From contig OZ025882.1 in assembly GCA_964019415.1 (NCBI GenBank), positions 754,501 to 818,500 of the forward strand: a DNA stretch of 64,000 bases, written 5' to 3'. The position numbers were made by a program, and so were the translations under genes. Position 1 is the first letter of the stretch. Each line of letters opens with the position of its first letter. Source of the stretch: Ianthella basta (taxonomy: Eukaryota; Porifera; Demospongiae; Verongiida; Ianthellidae). Under the pieces are notes generated by a model, which saw nothing but the letters and a program-made list of their open reading frames with translations, had not been told where the DNA came from and made no database searches. Of the stretch, positions 24,851-39,590 are shown piece by piece.

Positions 24851-27580
24851 CTAAATGTAGTATAGATAGGTTATCTGCAGGTCCTCATACAACTTGTGTC
24901 CCTCCTCCAGAGGTGCCCCAAGGATGTGGGCTGAAGGAGAGGGGGGAGGGGTGAACTTGTCCCAAAACAGTAAAACTGCCTCATGTTGATTCAGTGAGGA
25001 GCACAGGGTACTGGCAGCAGGTCTGTAGTGGGGGTCAGGGTGCCTGTGGGGGGGGGGGGGGGGAGGGATGAGGAACAAGATGCAGTGAGAGATGGTCGCT
25101 TAAGCAAAAAGTGTCGTCTCTCATCCCTTCCCCATCTCACCAGCAGTTCACCATGATGGCATACACTGCCCTTGGACAGCCAGGGGGAGGAGGCTGGCAG
25201 TAGCGTTCCTCAGACAACTTAGCAATCTGCACAGAAGTACAATTACCAATGCTTTATACATCCAAAGACAAGTGTGTATTGAAGATACTCCAGAATGACC
25301 AGCAGCTATGTACACGCAATTAATCATAAATGGCATGCCAATTATAATGGAATTCATTATTGCAGCTCAGTACAATACATATTTATACATGTTTGACAAT
25401 GTACTAACTTGTCGAAGGTGTGTGTCACCAAATGGCTGGTGTCCCAGTGACCATATCTCATACATCAGCATCCCATAGCTCCATACATCACTGCTGGTGC
25501 TGTACTTCTTGTAGAACAACACCTCAGGAGCCGTTCACTTGATATGGAGCCTCCTGCCTGCTTTTACTGTGTAGTAGTTCTCCTCACTGAGGTCTCGAGT
25601 CATTCCAAAGCCAGACAACTTATAGTGAAAATGGACAATTCAGTAGATAGTGTCATGCAGTATTCTTGTTACTTCAGGTACTCCATACACAATGTATTGC
25701 GATAACAAACATCTTCCCACTCTTCCCCACTGCATTCATCTTTACCTTACAATTGAGTTCCTGGTCCAACAAGATGTTCTTTGCAGCAATGTCTCTGTGG
25801 ACAAAGGACTTACCAGCCAGATATGACAGACCCTCAGCCACCTGACGACAGAACTTGAGGAGTGTGGTGGGGAGGGCTGGGTGAGTAGCACTGGATTGGT
25901 GAACCCTGTCATATGCATCAATGCAGGAACACACTTCAGCACTGACTCACTGTTAGTGATAAACATAGCCCCCCCCCCCCCCCAACACACAGTCGACAAT
26001 GCACATAGCATACACAATACAGCTAAACTGTGCATCTCTAGGTAGTGTGTACTAAAATGTACACTTTGCCACCTCAACAACAGCAGCATGCATCACTTAA
26101 GCAGGACCACAGAGCAAGCATTGAATGAACTTAGTCTAAGCCAAACTCACTGTTGTCTCAGGTTGAGCAGGTGGCTACTCAGATCTCCACTTAGACGCTC
26201 CATCACCATCACACTCTGCACAGTTCATTAGAATTGGGGTGAATAACAATCCAAATGCAAACAAGCCTCAGAACATTAGATATGGATAGCTGTGTACAAT
26301 TACAACTAGTTGCAAACCGACCGGCTCACTCACAGTGACCACTCCCACCAGGTGGACAATGTGTTGGTGTCTGAACTGTCCCAAGATGGCTGCCTCCTGC
26401 AGCAGCTTCACCCTCTCCTCCTGAGGAGCTCCATTCTTCACCAACTTCACTGCCACATCCACAGGGCCATAAGGAGTCTGCAGTTCTCCTTTGTACACCT
26501 CACCAAACTGTCCTGCCCCCAGCTGGGATGACATGGTCACACCAGAGGGCTGGATCTCCTGGTACTTGTGCTGTGACATTTCTGAGTAAATGTCATCCTC
26601 TGTAGAGTGTGGTTCCCAGTATGTGTCTACTTCAGTTGATATAATTTCATACAAAGCAACAGGGTTCACCTTCAGGGAAGAGGTGAAAAGAACAACATAT
26701 AGGAAACAAACACTGGCCTTTGAAAAGCAAATGACTTTCATTCAATGTATGTTGTACACCAAACGGTAGAGTACCACATCTTCACTCACAGAGCTGTTAG
26801 TCACAGAGGGTGTGTGGTATTCTGCCCCTACACCTAGCCTCCTCCTTTCCGCCTGCAACAGTAAGTGTGAAATGATGCGCTAAACATTCACACTGTGTGT
26901 TTTATGTACCATTCACTTTCATGATCAGCTGTGGTGCAGTGTGCTCACCTCAGATGGAACCACACCATATATGGGCAGCTCTGCAGGTACCTTCTAATTG
27001 AGTTATAATGCAAAGGAGGAAACTCGATAAAAGGTGGATACAACACAAATGTTTATACATCATGATCATGCACATATACACAATAATACAGAGGTTTCAT
27101 GATAATCTGATTGCCCATTGCAAAATCTGCACCATATAATAAGTAGTCAATTCCATGAATTCATTATAGCACCTTCTGCTGTAAACATGTTAATGGCATT
27201 TGGTAGTTGTCTAAACTTTGGGTCATTTGCAGCTGTTTGAAAATTCTTTTATTAAAGTACACAATGTAACTACAGGAAACAAGTACATATTCGCATATAC
27301 AATTTGTACAATAGACAGCTGTAAGTGACCCATGTATAGTGTGTGGACAGAGCTGCTGCATGGCGTCTAATAGAGTGGCAGATGCTCACATGTATGTTGT
27401 TGTCAGTATAAGAAATCATGTGAGAAGCCACTCTTCCAATACTGCATCTACACGATCACTTACAAGTTGCAATAATGGAGGATATATAGATAACCTGTAC
27501 TTTTAAACTTACTATGATTATATATTTGGAGTTATCCTACAACTACACATCCACACAGCTGTATGAGTAATTTAGGTAGA

Positions 27581-27748
27581 AACCTTTTTCAGTTGAAAAT
27601 TGCATGCATCTTGTTCTGGTGTGACAATGGAGAAGTATGTGTGTAAGCATGTCTTCCTTTGTCCAGGCAAGGAGAGACCCTTCACTGGTTTGTGTGAGAG
27701 TGCAGTGAAGAGCACTGGCCTCTGGCCTCAAAGTGCGCTGTGGATTCC
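27581..27748 (-). pseudogene. JM-exon fragment fused to tail-exon fragment
   Basis: JM sequence (CSIVTPEQD, coding strand) joins the start of the tail exon ([12 protein letters not shown]) with the same junction as in the kinase-less units. Here the JM side continues into the intact intron towards the copy 7 kinase and the second tail half is absent, showing one end of the rearrangement only. Confidence 0.7.
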
Positions 27749-29969
27749 TACAAGACAGTGGAACACAGAACAATGGACATGTACATGTATCTTAATAAAA
27801 TTAACAAAAGTTATTATTACTACTCAGGTTTCGTAGCACAATCGCCATGTATGGTTACTCCCATAAGGTCAAGCATGTAGCGCACTTCCTGTCTAAGACC
27901 ATGCCCTGCCACTTCTGTGCATGTTGTAGCAAGATAAGCTGCATGCTCCTTCCATGCACCGCAAATATATAGCTAGCTATAATGTAGCTATGTTGTTGTT
28001 GATCATTGCATGCTGTGCATGGCTTAATCGTATTCATTATCCAACCTGGCATTCAACTGCTTTGTTTCCATCATACACAATCAGTGCAAAGCAGAGAAAA
28101 TGAATGTGTCTAATTCATTCACACCCTGATCAGCTCATCAGCTGGATATCCATGAACAAATCAGAAAAATCATGCATGTACGTATATCCAGCACCATTAA
28201 CTAGCCCATTGTATATGCAATGTGCATTAACATTCTCATGCAGGTTTGCGCAGGTTGGAGGTATGCGCGTAACATAAATACAGTATATGACATACACTAT
28301 CAGCCCTAGCACATTAACATGAAGCGGCAGACTTTCCTACCCAATACGATTGATGGTGTAATTACATGCATGAAAGATTAAATGATTAAATGTAATCACA
28401 GTCATTGCTACATGGGGCTGCAGGAAAAGAAAGAACAAACATATTCAGTGACTCATGTACAAACAGTGTCATAGTGACGTCATGCATGCTTGAATTAACT
28501 GTACACTGCATTAAGGTGTCACATTCATTATACTTTACATGCAGTTCACATCCTCTAACCAGCCAATCTAATTTCACTACTTAGTCTACATAAATTGTAC
28601 AGATTGTCTCACCATCAGTGATTGCTGGCATAGCTGAGTAGCATGGGTTTGGCTCCATTGACACAACCTCTTCCATTGCAGTGTAAGAGGGGTTCTCCTG
28701 CATAACCACAACTGTACTTGCTTGAGGAGAAACACCTACATACAGCAAACATAGATACACCTATATATGTGCAACGAACATAATAATATATAGCAGAATG
28801 AAATCTACACACTATGAGGTGCACAGCAGAGTGACTGTACCCCCCCCCCCCCTCCCCCCTGACACTCATACAGTGTATATGCAGTTGGTTGGTTTGGCAT
28901 AACACAGTATACCATGCAGTGATTAAAACAAGTAAGCTAGTGCATTGGGCAGCCTTATATAGCACCTACTGCACACCATATGGTATACATTGGCCAACAC
29001 ATTATACTCGATAGCATAACTTTGGTACTTACCTGTAGTTTGGTCTCCACCACTGCCAGCTGATGCCAGTACATGTGTTCCAGACACTTCCTTTGCAGCC
29101 CTTTCCAGTTCGGCCAGTGCATTATATGATGGGTTCCTCTGCAAAATCACTACTGAATCCTCCACTGCAAAACACAGACATCATCATTTGGGTTCAGATA
29201 CTGTAAACTTCAATGCGACACATTTCTATAATCAACAACTCTTTGTGATAACATCCATTAACACACTGCAATGTGTAATGTATGGAGAAAATGAAGAAAT
29301 CAGCATTCATATATAATTATTGTTGACAGAACGGGAATGAAAAATTCATTATGCTCTCCTGTAAAAGTCTAAACCTCCCTTGCACAACAAAACATTATCT
29401 GAGTGCCCAACACTTCTACTCCATATTACATTCTCAATTATATTGAAAGTTGTGTCTTTACACAAATGTCATACTTGTACCTTCAATAGATGTAGTCATG
29501 CAATTATAATTGATTTCATATAATATAATACTATTTGTAATTGTTCATTGTACTTTATTGTGCAAAATGCATTCACCATTGTCATCCACTGATTCATAAT
29601 AAGTCCTTGCGACTTCTCCAGATGATTCCCCTACAGTTGAAACACAGAAGCAGAGACCAAATCTTACATTGCTTGCATGGTTATATGTGCACTTATAACT
29701 TACAGTTATAAAAATGTGTACAATGTAAACAAGTACATATTTGCATGTAGAAGCTAGTAAACGAGAGATAGCTGCAAATGACTCATGGACAGCGCTGCTA
29801 AATACCAATTTAAGTATATATACTGTAGCAGATGGTGTTAATTAATAGAATGCTCACATGCATGTTGTTATTAGAATTCGTGTGACAACCCACTGTTCCA
29901 TTACTGCATTCACGTAATCACTTTCAAAATGCAACAGTGGAGGATATACGGTAGTGAAACTTACTAAAA

Positions 29970-31130
29970 CTAGAGTGCACATATAGTGCATACCCCACGT
30001 GGGAGTGTGTGTGCATTGGACTGATGAACTGCTATGAATGTGTAATGTATAACATGAGTGTATGTATCCATCTCTAGCCATAGCTGCAACTGTTTGGAGT
30101 TGTGTGTATCATGTATTGACAACAGTGGAAGTGCATGGTTGCGTGCAATGGTACAATGTGTACGCATGTCAATTCTCACATGTCCACATGCACACATACA
30201 TGTGTAGTGAGAACAATCTGTAACACATTTAAGAAGCAATTGTGTGATGATCAAAGTTCTCACTCCCCCCTGTTCAAAAGTGGCCATATACACATGTATA
30301 CATACCCTAGTGAGTCCTTTTTGATGTTCCCTACACCGAGCATACACCCATGCATACACCTCCCTCCACACACACTCTGAGAACAGATACACAGAGGCCA
30401 TAGCACAGGGCATGCATAACAGCACAATGTGGACCCATGGAAGTTGTAATCCATAGGAAAGCTTTCTGGGTCTTCACAGGCAGACACTGCTGCCAGCTGT
30501 CTGCAGCCTCCTGCTAGATGCCTAGCAAGAATGCATAATTATCTAGAAATGGAGAAACGCTGCTGCTCCTATACAGCTACTCTGTAAAGCAAAGACTTGA
30601 GAGTGGCAGGAGATTTGTATCATGCAGTTGTTCCATCCAGTAACATAAAAGTGGCCCTAATCACATGGGAGAATGGGTTAGGGTTAGAGCGGTATGGGTT
30701 TCCAAGCTGTAACAGAGGGGGTCCCTATATTTTCATAAGAGAGTCCTCATTTCACTATGAAAATGGGGACCCGGGGTCCCCATCCTCATGGGGAAATGGA
30801 GACCTGGGTCATTATTATATTGAAGTGGAGAACAGGGGTCCCCATTTTCACATGACACCATATTGTTAAAGTACACAAACAAATTAGCGGACCCCAGGAA
30901 ATACCGCTAAAGTGGAGAATATCTCATGCAGCAAACCAACCGCATTGATGGAACCCAAGTCCACAGACAGGGCCAAATGACAATCTGCCATTCTTGTCTC
31001 TGGTGTGGGGTTGTAAAACATTCTAGATTGACTGTGTGAGCGGCAAATGTCAAAATTCTGACTGACAGACCGACAGACTGAAACACTCACTTTAACCCCC
31101 CACGGTATCGTGCATGAGGATTATGAATAT
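29970..31130. other. Non-homologous island inside copy 7
   Basis: This stretch has no counterpart in the other copies. It contains GGGTTAGGGTTAG (near 30,676) and GC-rich near-palindromes such as GGGGACCCGGGGTCCCC (near 30,766), with related GGGGTCCCC and GGTCC words nearby. I recognise no gene. It is probably an inserted repeat of unknown type. Confidence 0.45.
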
Positions 31131-32858
31131 GAAGTTAGTCTACAACTATATACAGCCACACAGCAGCTGAACCATATGAGATGAGTATAATAATTCAGAT
31201 AGAAACCTTTTTCAGTCAATAGCTGTGTGCATCTTGTTTTGGTGTGATAATGGAGCAGTATATAAGTGTGAGTCCCACCATCTGTGAGTGATACAAACTT
31301 AAATTATGCCAAATGGAGTGAGACATTCAACACTCCCATGCACATGTTACAGCAATGGTGCACACACATGCATGCAAGAGTGACTTCAGGTTTATGGTCA
31401 TGCTCACGTTGAGGTACGATCTCAGATTCATTATTGCCAATGGCTTCAGTACTCAATTCTCCATGGGCTGTTCTCTCAACATGCACACCTTCGCTGTGCC
31501 TGAGTTCATTTTGTGCTGAGTACACTGTGTCATACATGTGGGCACCTACATGTATAAATGTACACAGTACAGCATATATACCAATATATGTAGGACCTGC
31601 ATGGAATTGTAGCCAAGCACACCTTCCAGCGGTGTTTGATGCTTCATTCGCAGCCTGCAAGCTATAATGACAGCTACTGTGACCACTGCTGTCACTGTAA
31701 AGACAATGACAATCACCACCACCACCACTCCAGCCACCCATCCAGCCATGACTGGTGGAGGGGTGGAGCCCGAGGAGGGGCCTGTATTCACTGGCCCACA
31801 GTTCACTGCAGATAGAAGCAGTAACTGTTAGATATATTGTATTGCACTACAGTATACCATGTGTACCTGCCTGCATACCTTCAACACTAACAATGGGAGA
31901 AGCACTGACTCTGTTGCCGCCTGCAGTGCTGAGTTCTGTTGCAAAAGTGTTGTAGGTGTAGTATGTATGTGTGCTTCCTGCTGTACTGGTGGCAACTATC
32001 TGAAAGTAAAAGCCTGACTGATCTGGTCCAGGAGTGAAGCCCAGAACATCACCAGATGAGAAAGGGATGGGCTCATCCACTGCCACTGATGCAGTCACTG
32101 GTGTGTTGTATGTAACTGAAAGAGTTGCTGTAAAGTTGGCTGAAATGCTGAACCTATTTCCTCCTGATGGTCTCCACACCTGCAGTATGTTGATGCAGCC
32201 TTGTATTGTACCTGTGTAATTACTTGGTGGTACACCTGGTTCACCACCACCACAAGTCCCAGCAAGATGAAATGCTGTTATGCGTCCACTGTCATTGAAC
32301 TGAAGTGATGGTATGAGGAGTTGCAGACTCAGATGAATTGGAATGCCTGAGGTTGTCACTTCTCTGAACCCAGATGTACAACCTCCTCCTGTAATAAGTA
32401 AGAGGTTTCAATGCTATAGGCAAAATGAGGGGGCAGGCGTCCAGGGTTGAGTCCCCACTCTGAAGCTCAGCCCCATGCAGAAATGTAATAAAATTGATAT
32501 TGTGGATCAGGGAGCCCCCCCTTCCCCCCACGCCACACACACTTTTAGGAGCTGCCGCCGCCCTTGAAACATACTAACCGTTTCGTAAACGAAGCTGCGA
32601 CGCGTATCGATGCAGTCGGCAACTCCAATGGCAGTGTTCTAAATGGCAGTTCCTTACAATAGTAGTAGTTAGTGCAGTAGGCATCCTTGCTCAACTTTGT
32701 CTCCAACTTTCCTCCCCCCGGGCCCCCCTCGCAGTATAGAATCACATGGACAAACCAAACCACTCACCTTCATCTTCTTGTGCCACTATTCCAAGGAACG
32801 TGCACCAGAAGCAGCAAAGAGAGAGGAGAACAACAGATCTTTCGCAAGTCGAACTCAT

Positions 32859-33000
32859 ATCAAGCTCCTTTCCTGATCCGACCGCAATGGACGCACCAGA
32901 CAACACGCAGGAAGTTGAGACAAGACGACAGTGACTTCCGGGAGGCCCCGTGCACGTATACAGCTGTGAGAAAATCACAATTATATATGGCATGGCATTT
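32859..33000 (-). promoter_or_regulatory. Putative promoter of copy 7
   Basis: ACTTCCGG at 32934-32941, as in the other copies. The octamer region diverges: GGCATTTGAAAC replaces GGCATTTGCATG. Function inferred. Confidence 0.35.
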
Positions 33001-33289
33001 GAAACACATCTGTTTCCATTGTCACAGAGCATTCGGTACTCCGAATTTTTGTTTCCTGGTATGGTATTCCCTATAGTGAATATAGTTTCCCGCGCACACT
33101 AGTATTCCTTAGTGCATTTCATGTGTTGATTTTGGATGCATGCATGAGGTATTATATATATATATGACATGGATTGGACATCATGAAGCACTATTGAAAC
33201 AATGTCATGATCATTCTTCCAATTCTGATGAAGATACCACGGCAAGACTCCTGTGCCTGGCTTCCCTTTACCCTGCGGACCCTTAACTG

Positions 33290-33437
33290 ATTTGTATACT
33301 ATATATGTGAAGGACACATCCTCTAAACAGTTTTATGTAAATGTGTGGTTTGTTTGTGTATATAGTGCTGCTTTGGGCCAGTTTGTGCCCTAGTGCCGTG
33401 TGGCATGATGCACTCAAATATTGATTGATTGATATGA
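33290..33437 (+). mobile_element. LINE 3' end, (ATTG)n-tailed
   Basis: CAGTTTGTGCCCTAGTGCC matches the 3' end of the LINE at 22,415-23,028 (CAATCTGTGCCCTAGTGCC), and it ends in ATTGATTGATTGAT. Same family, only the very 3' end present. Confidence 0.6.
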
Positions 33438-33439
33438 TA

Positions 33440-34084
33440 GTAATCAAGACATAGTCGTTATTCTCATCAAACATTTAATTATTATATTAAAGTTCACCTA
33501 TTCACCATCCTAAAACTAGGACTATGAATGGTTCAAGCCCATAGCCTGGTCACAAAGTGGGGAGGGGGGGGGGGGGGGGGGGGTCCAGCCAGAGTGGAAC
33601 ACAGTGCAGTGCTGCTGAGCAGTGTTCAGTTGAACCATTACTACGTACAGGCCTAGGTATTAGGTAAGTTGACATGGAATGACAAATTTGTGAGACTATA
33701 ATGTAGAGTTACATTGGCAGGTGGACATATCCAGTGCTGCGGGGGGGGGGGGGGGGTCTTCCGAACCTCCTACCCCCCCCCCCCCGCCTACAGGACTGTG
33801 GTTGGCGCGCTATGCCCATGCACCTCCACATGGCTGCCACTAGGAAATCTAGTGCATGGTTCAATGTCCTGCCCAATTTGGCCCTGCCATGTATACCGGG
33901 AACAGATTCAATGTCTAATTCAATTTCAATTTGATTGCACAACAGGTCACAACAGAAAGTGTCTGGGTTCAGTCGGAAACACAAAAGCAGTATATTCACC
34001 ATTCATACAAGTAACAATGACTACCAAGTAAGTTAATGTATTTACAGAGCACTTTTAGTTGCATTGGGCCGTGTTGGGAGGCAC
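33440..34084. other. Intergenic stretch with long homopolymer G and C runs
   Basis: Runs of G near 33,559-33,583 and 33,739-33,757 and of C near 33,774-33,785. No TM or JM exon for copy 8 can be found here, and no other gene is recognised. Confidence 0.55.
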
Positions 34085-34088
34085 TCAT

Positions 34089-35112
34089 TCACTCATGTGT
34101 ACCTGCCTGCATACCTTCAACACTAACAATGGGAGAAGCACTGACTCTGTTGCTGCCTGCAGTGCTGAGTTCTGTTGCAAATCTGTTGTAAGTGTGGTAT
34201 GTGTGTGTGTTCCCTGCTGTTCTAGTTGCATATATCTGAAAGAAAAAGCCCGACTGATCAGGTCCAGGAGTGAAGCCCAGAACATCACCAGATGAGAAAG
34301 GGATGGGCTCATCCACTGCCACTGATGCAGTCGCTGGTGTGTTGTATGTAACTGAAAGAGTTGCTGTAAAGATGGCTGCAATGTTGAACATATTTCTTCC
34401 TGATGGTCTCCACACCTGCAGTATGTTGATGCAGTCTTGTACTGTATCTATATAGTCACCTGGTGGTACACCTGGTTCACCACCACCACAAGTCCCACCA
34501 AGATAAAATGCTGTTATGCGTCCACTGTAATTGAACTGAAGTGATGGTATGAGAAGTTGTAGATCCTGAGGAATGGGAGTGACTGGGTCTGTCACTGGTC
34601 CGAACCCAGATGTACAACCTCCTCCTGTAATAAGTAAGAGGTTTCAATGCTATAGGCAAAATGAAAGGGGGCAGGCGTCCAGGGTTGAGTCCCCACTCTG
34701 AAGCTCAGCCCCATGCAGAAATGTAATAAAATTGATAGTGTGGATCATGGAGCCCCCCCCCCCCCCCACGCCACACACACTTTTAGGAGCTGCCGCCACC
34801 CTTGAAACATACGTACCGCCCCGTACGAAGCTGCGACGCGTATCGATACAGTCGGCAACTCCAATGGCAGTGTTCTAAATGGCAGTTCCTCACACTAGTA
34901 GTTGTTAGTGCAGTAAGCATCCTTGCTCAACTTTGTCTCCAACTTTCCTCCCCTCCCCCCTCGCGGTATAGAATCACATGGATAAACCAAACCTCTCACC
35001 ACGCTCCATACTCACCTTCATCTTCCTGTGCCACTATTCCAAGGAACGTGCACCAGAAGCAGCAAAGGGAGAGGAGAGCAGCAGCTCTAGATCTGTCGCA
35101 AGTCGAACTCAT
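34089..35112 (-). CDS. Copy 8: signal peptide plus ectodomain only
   Basis: Exons 35016-35112 (signal peptide with two extra codons, MSSTCDRSRAAALLSL) and 34115-34624 (full ectodomain). Both are open with matching phase 1. No TM, JM or kinase exon follows before the unrelated sequence at 33.4-34.08 kb. If the donor at 34,114 is read through, the frame ends at 34,089, giving a secreted ectodomain of roughly 210 residues. It could be a soluble ligand trap or simply a truncated relic. An ETS-like motif is present at 35187-35194. Confidence 0.55.
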
Positions 35113-36284
<1,172 letters not shown>

Positions 36285-39200
36285 CTATATGTAATCCAGA
36301 TAGGTACTCTGCAGGTCCTCGTACAACTTTTGTCCCTCCTCCAGAGGTGCCCCAAGGATGTGGGCTGAAGGAGAGGGGGGAGAGGTGGACTTGTCCCAAA
36401 ACAGTAAAACTGCCTCAGGTTGATTCAGTGAGGAGCACAGGGTACTGGCAGCAGGTCTGTAGTGGGGTCAGGGTGCCTGTGGGGGGGGGATGAGGAACAA
36501 GAAGCAGTGAGAGATGGTCGCTTAAGCAAAAAGTGCTGTCTCCCATCCCTTCCCCATCTCGCCAGCAGTCCACCATGATGGCATACACTGCCCTTGGACA
36601 GCCAGGGGGAGGAGGCTGGCAGTAGCGTTCCTCAAACAACTTAGCAACCTGCACAGAAGTACAATTACCAATGCTTCATACATCCAAAGACAAGTGTGTA
36701 TTGAAGATACTCCAGAATGACCAGCAGCTAAGTACACATGCAATTAATCATATATGGCATGCCAATTACAATGGAATTCATTATTGCAGCTCAGTACAAT
36801 ACATATTTATACATATTTGACAATGTACTAACTTGTCGAGGATGTGTGTCACCAAACGGCTTGTGACCCAGTGACCATATCTCATACATCAGCATCCCAT
36901 AGCTCCATACATCACTGCTGGTGCTGTATTTCTTGTACAACAACACCTCAGGAGCCGTCCACTTGATATGGAGCCTCCTGCCTGCTTTTACTGTGTAGTA
37001 GTCCTCCTCACTGAGGTCTCGAGTCATTCCAAAGCCAGACAACTTCTAGTGAAAATGGACAATTCAGTAGATAATGTCATGCAGTATTCTTGTTACTTCA
37101 GGTACTCCATACACTATGTATTGTCTTAGTAAACATCTTAAGTTCCCACTCTTCCCCACTGCATTCATCTTTACCTTACAATTGAGTTCCTGGTTTAACA
37201 AGATGTTCCTTGCAGCAATGTCTCTGTGGACAAAGGACTTACCAGCCAGATATGACAGACCCTCAGCCACCTGGCGACAGAACTTGAGGAGTGTGGTGGG
37301 GAGGGCTGGGTGAGTAGCACTGGATTGGTGAACCCTGTCATATGCATCAATGCAGGAACACACTTCAGCACTGACTCACTGTTAGTGATAAACATAGTCC
37401 ACCCCCCCCCCCCCCCACCCCCAACACACAGTCGACAATGCACATAGCATACACAATACAGCTAAACCGTGCATCTCTAGGTAGTGTGTACTAAAATGTA
37501 CACTTTGCCACCTCAGCAACAGCAGCTTAAGTAGGACCACAGAGCCAGCATTGAATGAACTTAGTCTAAGCCAAACTCACTGTTGTCTCAGGTTGAGCAA
37601 GTGGCTACTCAGATCTCCACTTAGACGCTCCATCACCATCACACTCTGCACAGTTCATTAGAATTGGGGTGAATAACATTCCAAATGCAAACAAGCCTTA
37701 AAATATTAGATATGGATAGCTGTGTACAATTACAACTAGTTGAAAACCTACCGGCTCACTCACAGTGACCACTCCCACCAGGTGGACATTGTGTCTGTGT
37801 CTGAACTGTCCCAAGATGGCCGCCTCCTGTAGCAGCTTCACCCTCTCCTCCTGAGGAGCTCCATTCTTCACCAACTTCGCTGTCACATCCACTGGACCAT
37901 GTGTAGTTTGCAGTTCTCCTTTGTACACCTCACCAAACTGTCCTGCCCCCAGCTGGGATGACATGGTCACACTAAAGCGCAGGATCTCCTGGTACTTGTG
38001 CTGAGACAATTGTGAGTAGATGTCCTCCTCAGTAGAGTGTGGTTCCCAGTATGTGTCTACTTCAGTTGATATTATTTTATACAAAGCAACAGAACTTCAG
38101 GTTCACCTTCAGGGAAGAGGTGAAAAGAACAACATAATAGGAAACAAACACTGGCCTTTGAGAAGTAAATGACTTTCATTTGATGTATGTTGTACACCAA
38201 GTGGTAGAGTTCCACATCTTCACTCACAGAGCTGTTAGTCACAGAGGGTGTGTGGTATTCTGCCCCTACACCTAGCCTCCTCCTTTCCGCCTGCAACAGT
38301 AAGTGTGAAACAATGCGCTAAACATTCACACGGTGTGTTTAATGTACTGTCCACTTTCATGATCAGCTGTGATGTAGTGTGCTGACCTCCGATGGAACCA
38401 CACCATATATATGGGCAGCTCTGCAGGTACCTTCTAATTGAGTTATAATGCAAAGGAGGAAACTCGATAAAAGGTGGATACAACACAAGTGTTTATACAT
38501 CATGATCATGCACATATACACATATAATACAGTGGTTTCATGATAATCTGATTGCACATTGCAAAATCTGATACTGCACCATAATAAGTAGTCAATTCCA
38601 TGAATTCATTATAGCACCTTCTGCTGTAAACATGTTAATGGTATTTAGTAGTTGTCTAAACTTTGAGTCATTTGCAGCTGTTCGAAAATTCTTTTATAAA
38701 AGTACACAATGTAACTACAGGAAACAAGTACATATTCACAAGTACAATTTGTACAAGAGACAGCTGTAAGTGACCCATATATAGTGTGTGGACAGAGCTG
38801 CTGCATGGTGTCTAATGGAGTGGCAGATGCTCACATGTATGTTGTAGTTAGTATAAGAAATCATGTGAGAAGCCATTCATCCAATGCTGCATCTACATGA
38901 TCACTTACAAAGTGCAATAATGGAGGATATATAGATAACCTGTACGTTTATACTTACTATGATTATATATTTGGAGTTATCCTACAACTACACATCCACA
39001 CAGCTGTATGAGTAAGTTAGGTAGAAACATTTTACAGTTGAAAGCTGTGTACATCTTGTTCTGGTGTGACAATGTAGCAGTAATTAAGTGTCAGTCCCAC
39101 CATCTGTGAGTGGTACAAAATGCCAAATGGAGCGAGACATTCAATACTCCCATGCATTTGTTCAGCAATAGTGCACACATGCATGAGTGACTCCATGCAG

Positions 39201-39590
39201 GTTTATGGTCATGCTCATGTTGAGGTATGGTCTCAGATTCATTATTGCTTCAGTACTCAATTCTCCATTGGCTGTTCCCTCAACATGCACACCTTCGCTG
39301 TGCCTGAGTTCATTTTGTGCTGAGTACACTGTGTCATACATGTGGGCACCTGCATGTATAAATGTACACAGTACAGCATATATACCAATATATGTAGGAC
39401 CTGCATGGAATTGTAGCCAAGCACACCTTCCAGTGGTGTTTGATGCTTCGTTCGCAGCCAGCAAGCTATAATGACAGCTACTGTGACCACTACTGTCACT
39501 GCTGATGCAGTTACTGGTGTGTCGTATGTAACTGAAAGAGTTGCTGTAAAGTTGGCTGCAATGCTGAACCTCATCCTCATGCATCCTCAG
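36285..39590 (-). pseudogene. Copy 9: 5'-truncated GFG kinase copy with several lesions
   Basis: Kinase exons: about 37,764-38,112 (N-lobe), 37581-37645 (hinge), 37175-37319 (HRDIAARN), 36833-37042 (SGFGM, APE; open), 36563-36648, then the tail. JM exons at 38228-38290 and near 38.4 and 39.05 kb. Lesions seen: the PIYGVV exon has two extra bases, the N-lobe exon front is frameshifted, the TYCSIV exon gains a stop, the JM donor is AT instead of GT, the CW exon donor is GC, and the tail lost one G of a G run. Upstream, the ectodomain is cut and joined directly to the TM helix (TPVTASAVTVVVTVAV) near 39,500. The signal exon is absent. Clearly a pseudogene. Confidence 0.8.

Larger units (their letters stand above)
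24851..32858 (-). pseudogene. Copy 7: receptor kinase copy with GFG motif and a premature stop
   Basis: Exons: 32768-32858 (signal peptide), 31879-32388 (ectodomain), 31623-31805 (TM), 31408-31545 (JM), about 29,585-29,640 (JM, TYYESV), 29,031-29,166 (JM, RNPSYNAL), about 28,617-28,739 (NPSY/NPCY), 26949-26993 (PIYGVV), 26790-26852, 26334-26669 (N-lobe), 26151-26215 (hinge), 25746-25890 (HRD), 25409-25618 (SGFGM and APE), 25141-25226, 24851-25043 (tail). It has the fullest set of JM exons in the array. The TGG of the HIKWTAPE segment is TGA here (25535-25537), truncating the kinase. The TYCSIV exon is frameshifted near 31.25 kb, and its second copy at 27.6 kb is fused to a tail fragment. Most likely a decayed gene; the upstream half could still be expressed. 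Confidence 0.7.

Noticed and set aside
30676-30688. Interstitial telomere repeat
   Set aside because: Only two GGGTTA units, too few to mean more than chance.
32746-32934. Plus-strand frame starting [12 protein letters not shown], repeated in many copies
   Set aside because: It is the antisense of the signal-peptide exon. The minus strand shows a signal peptide and a phase-matched donor.
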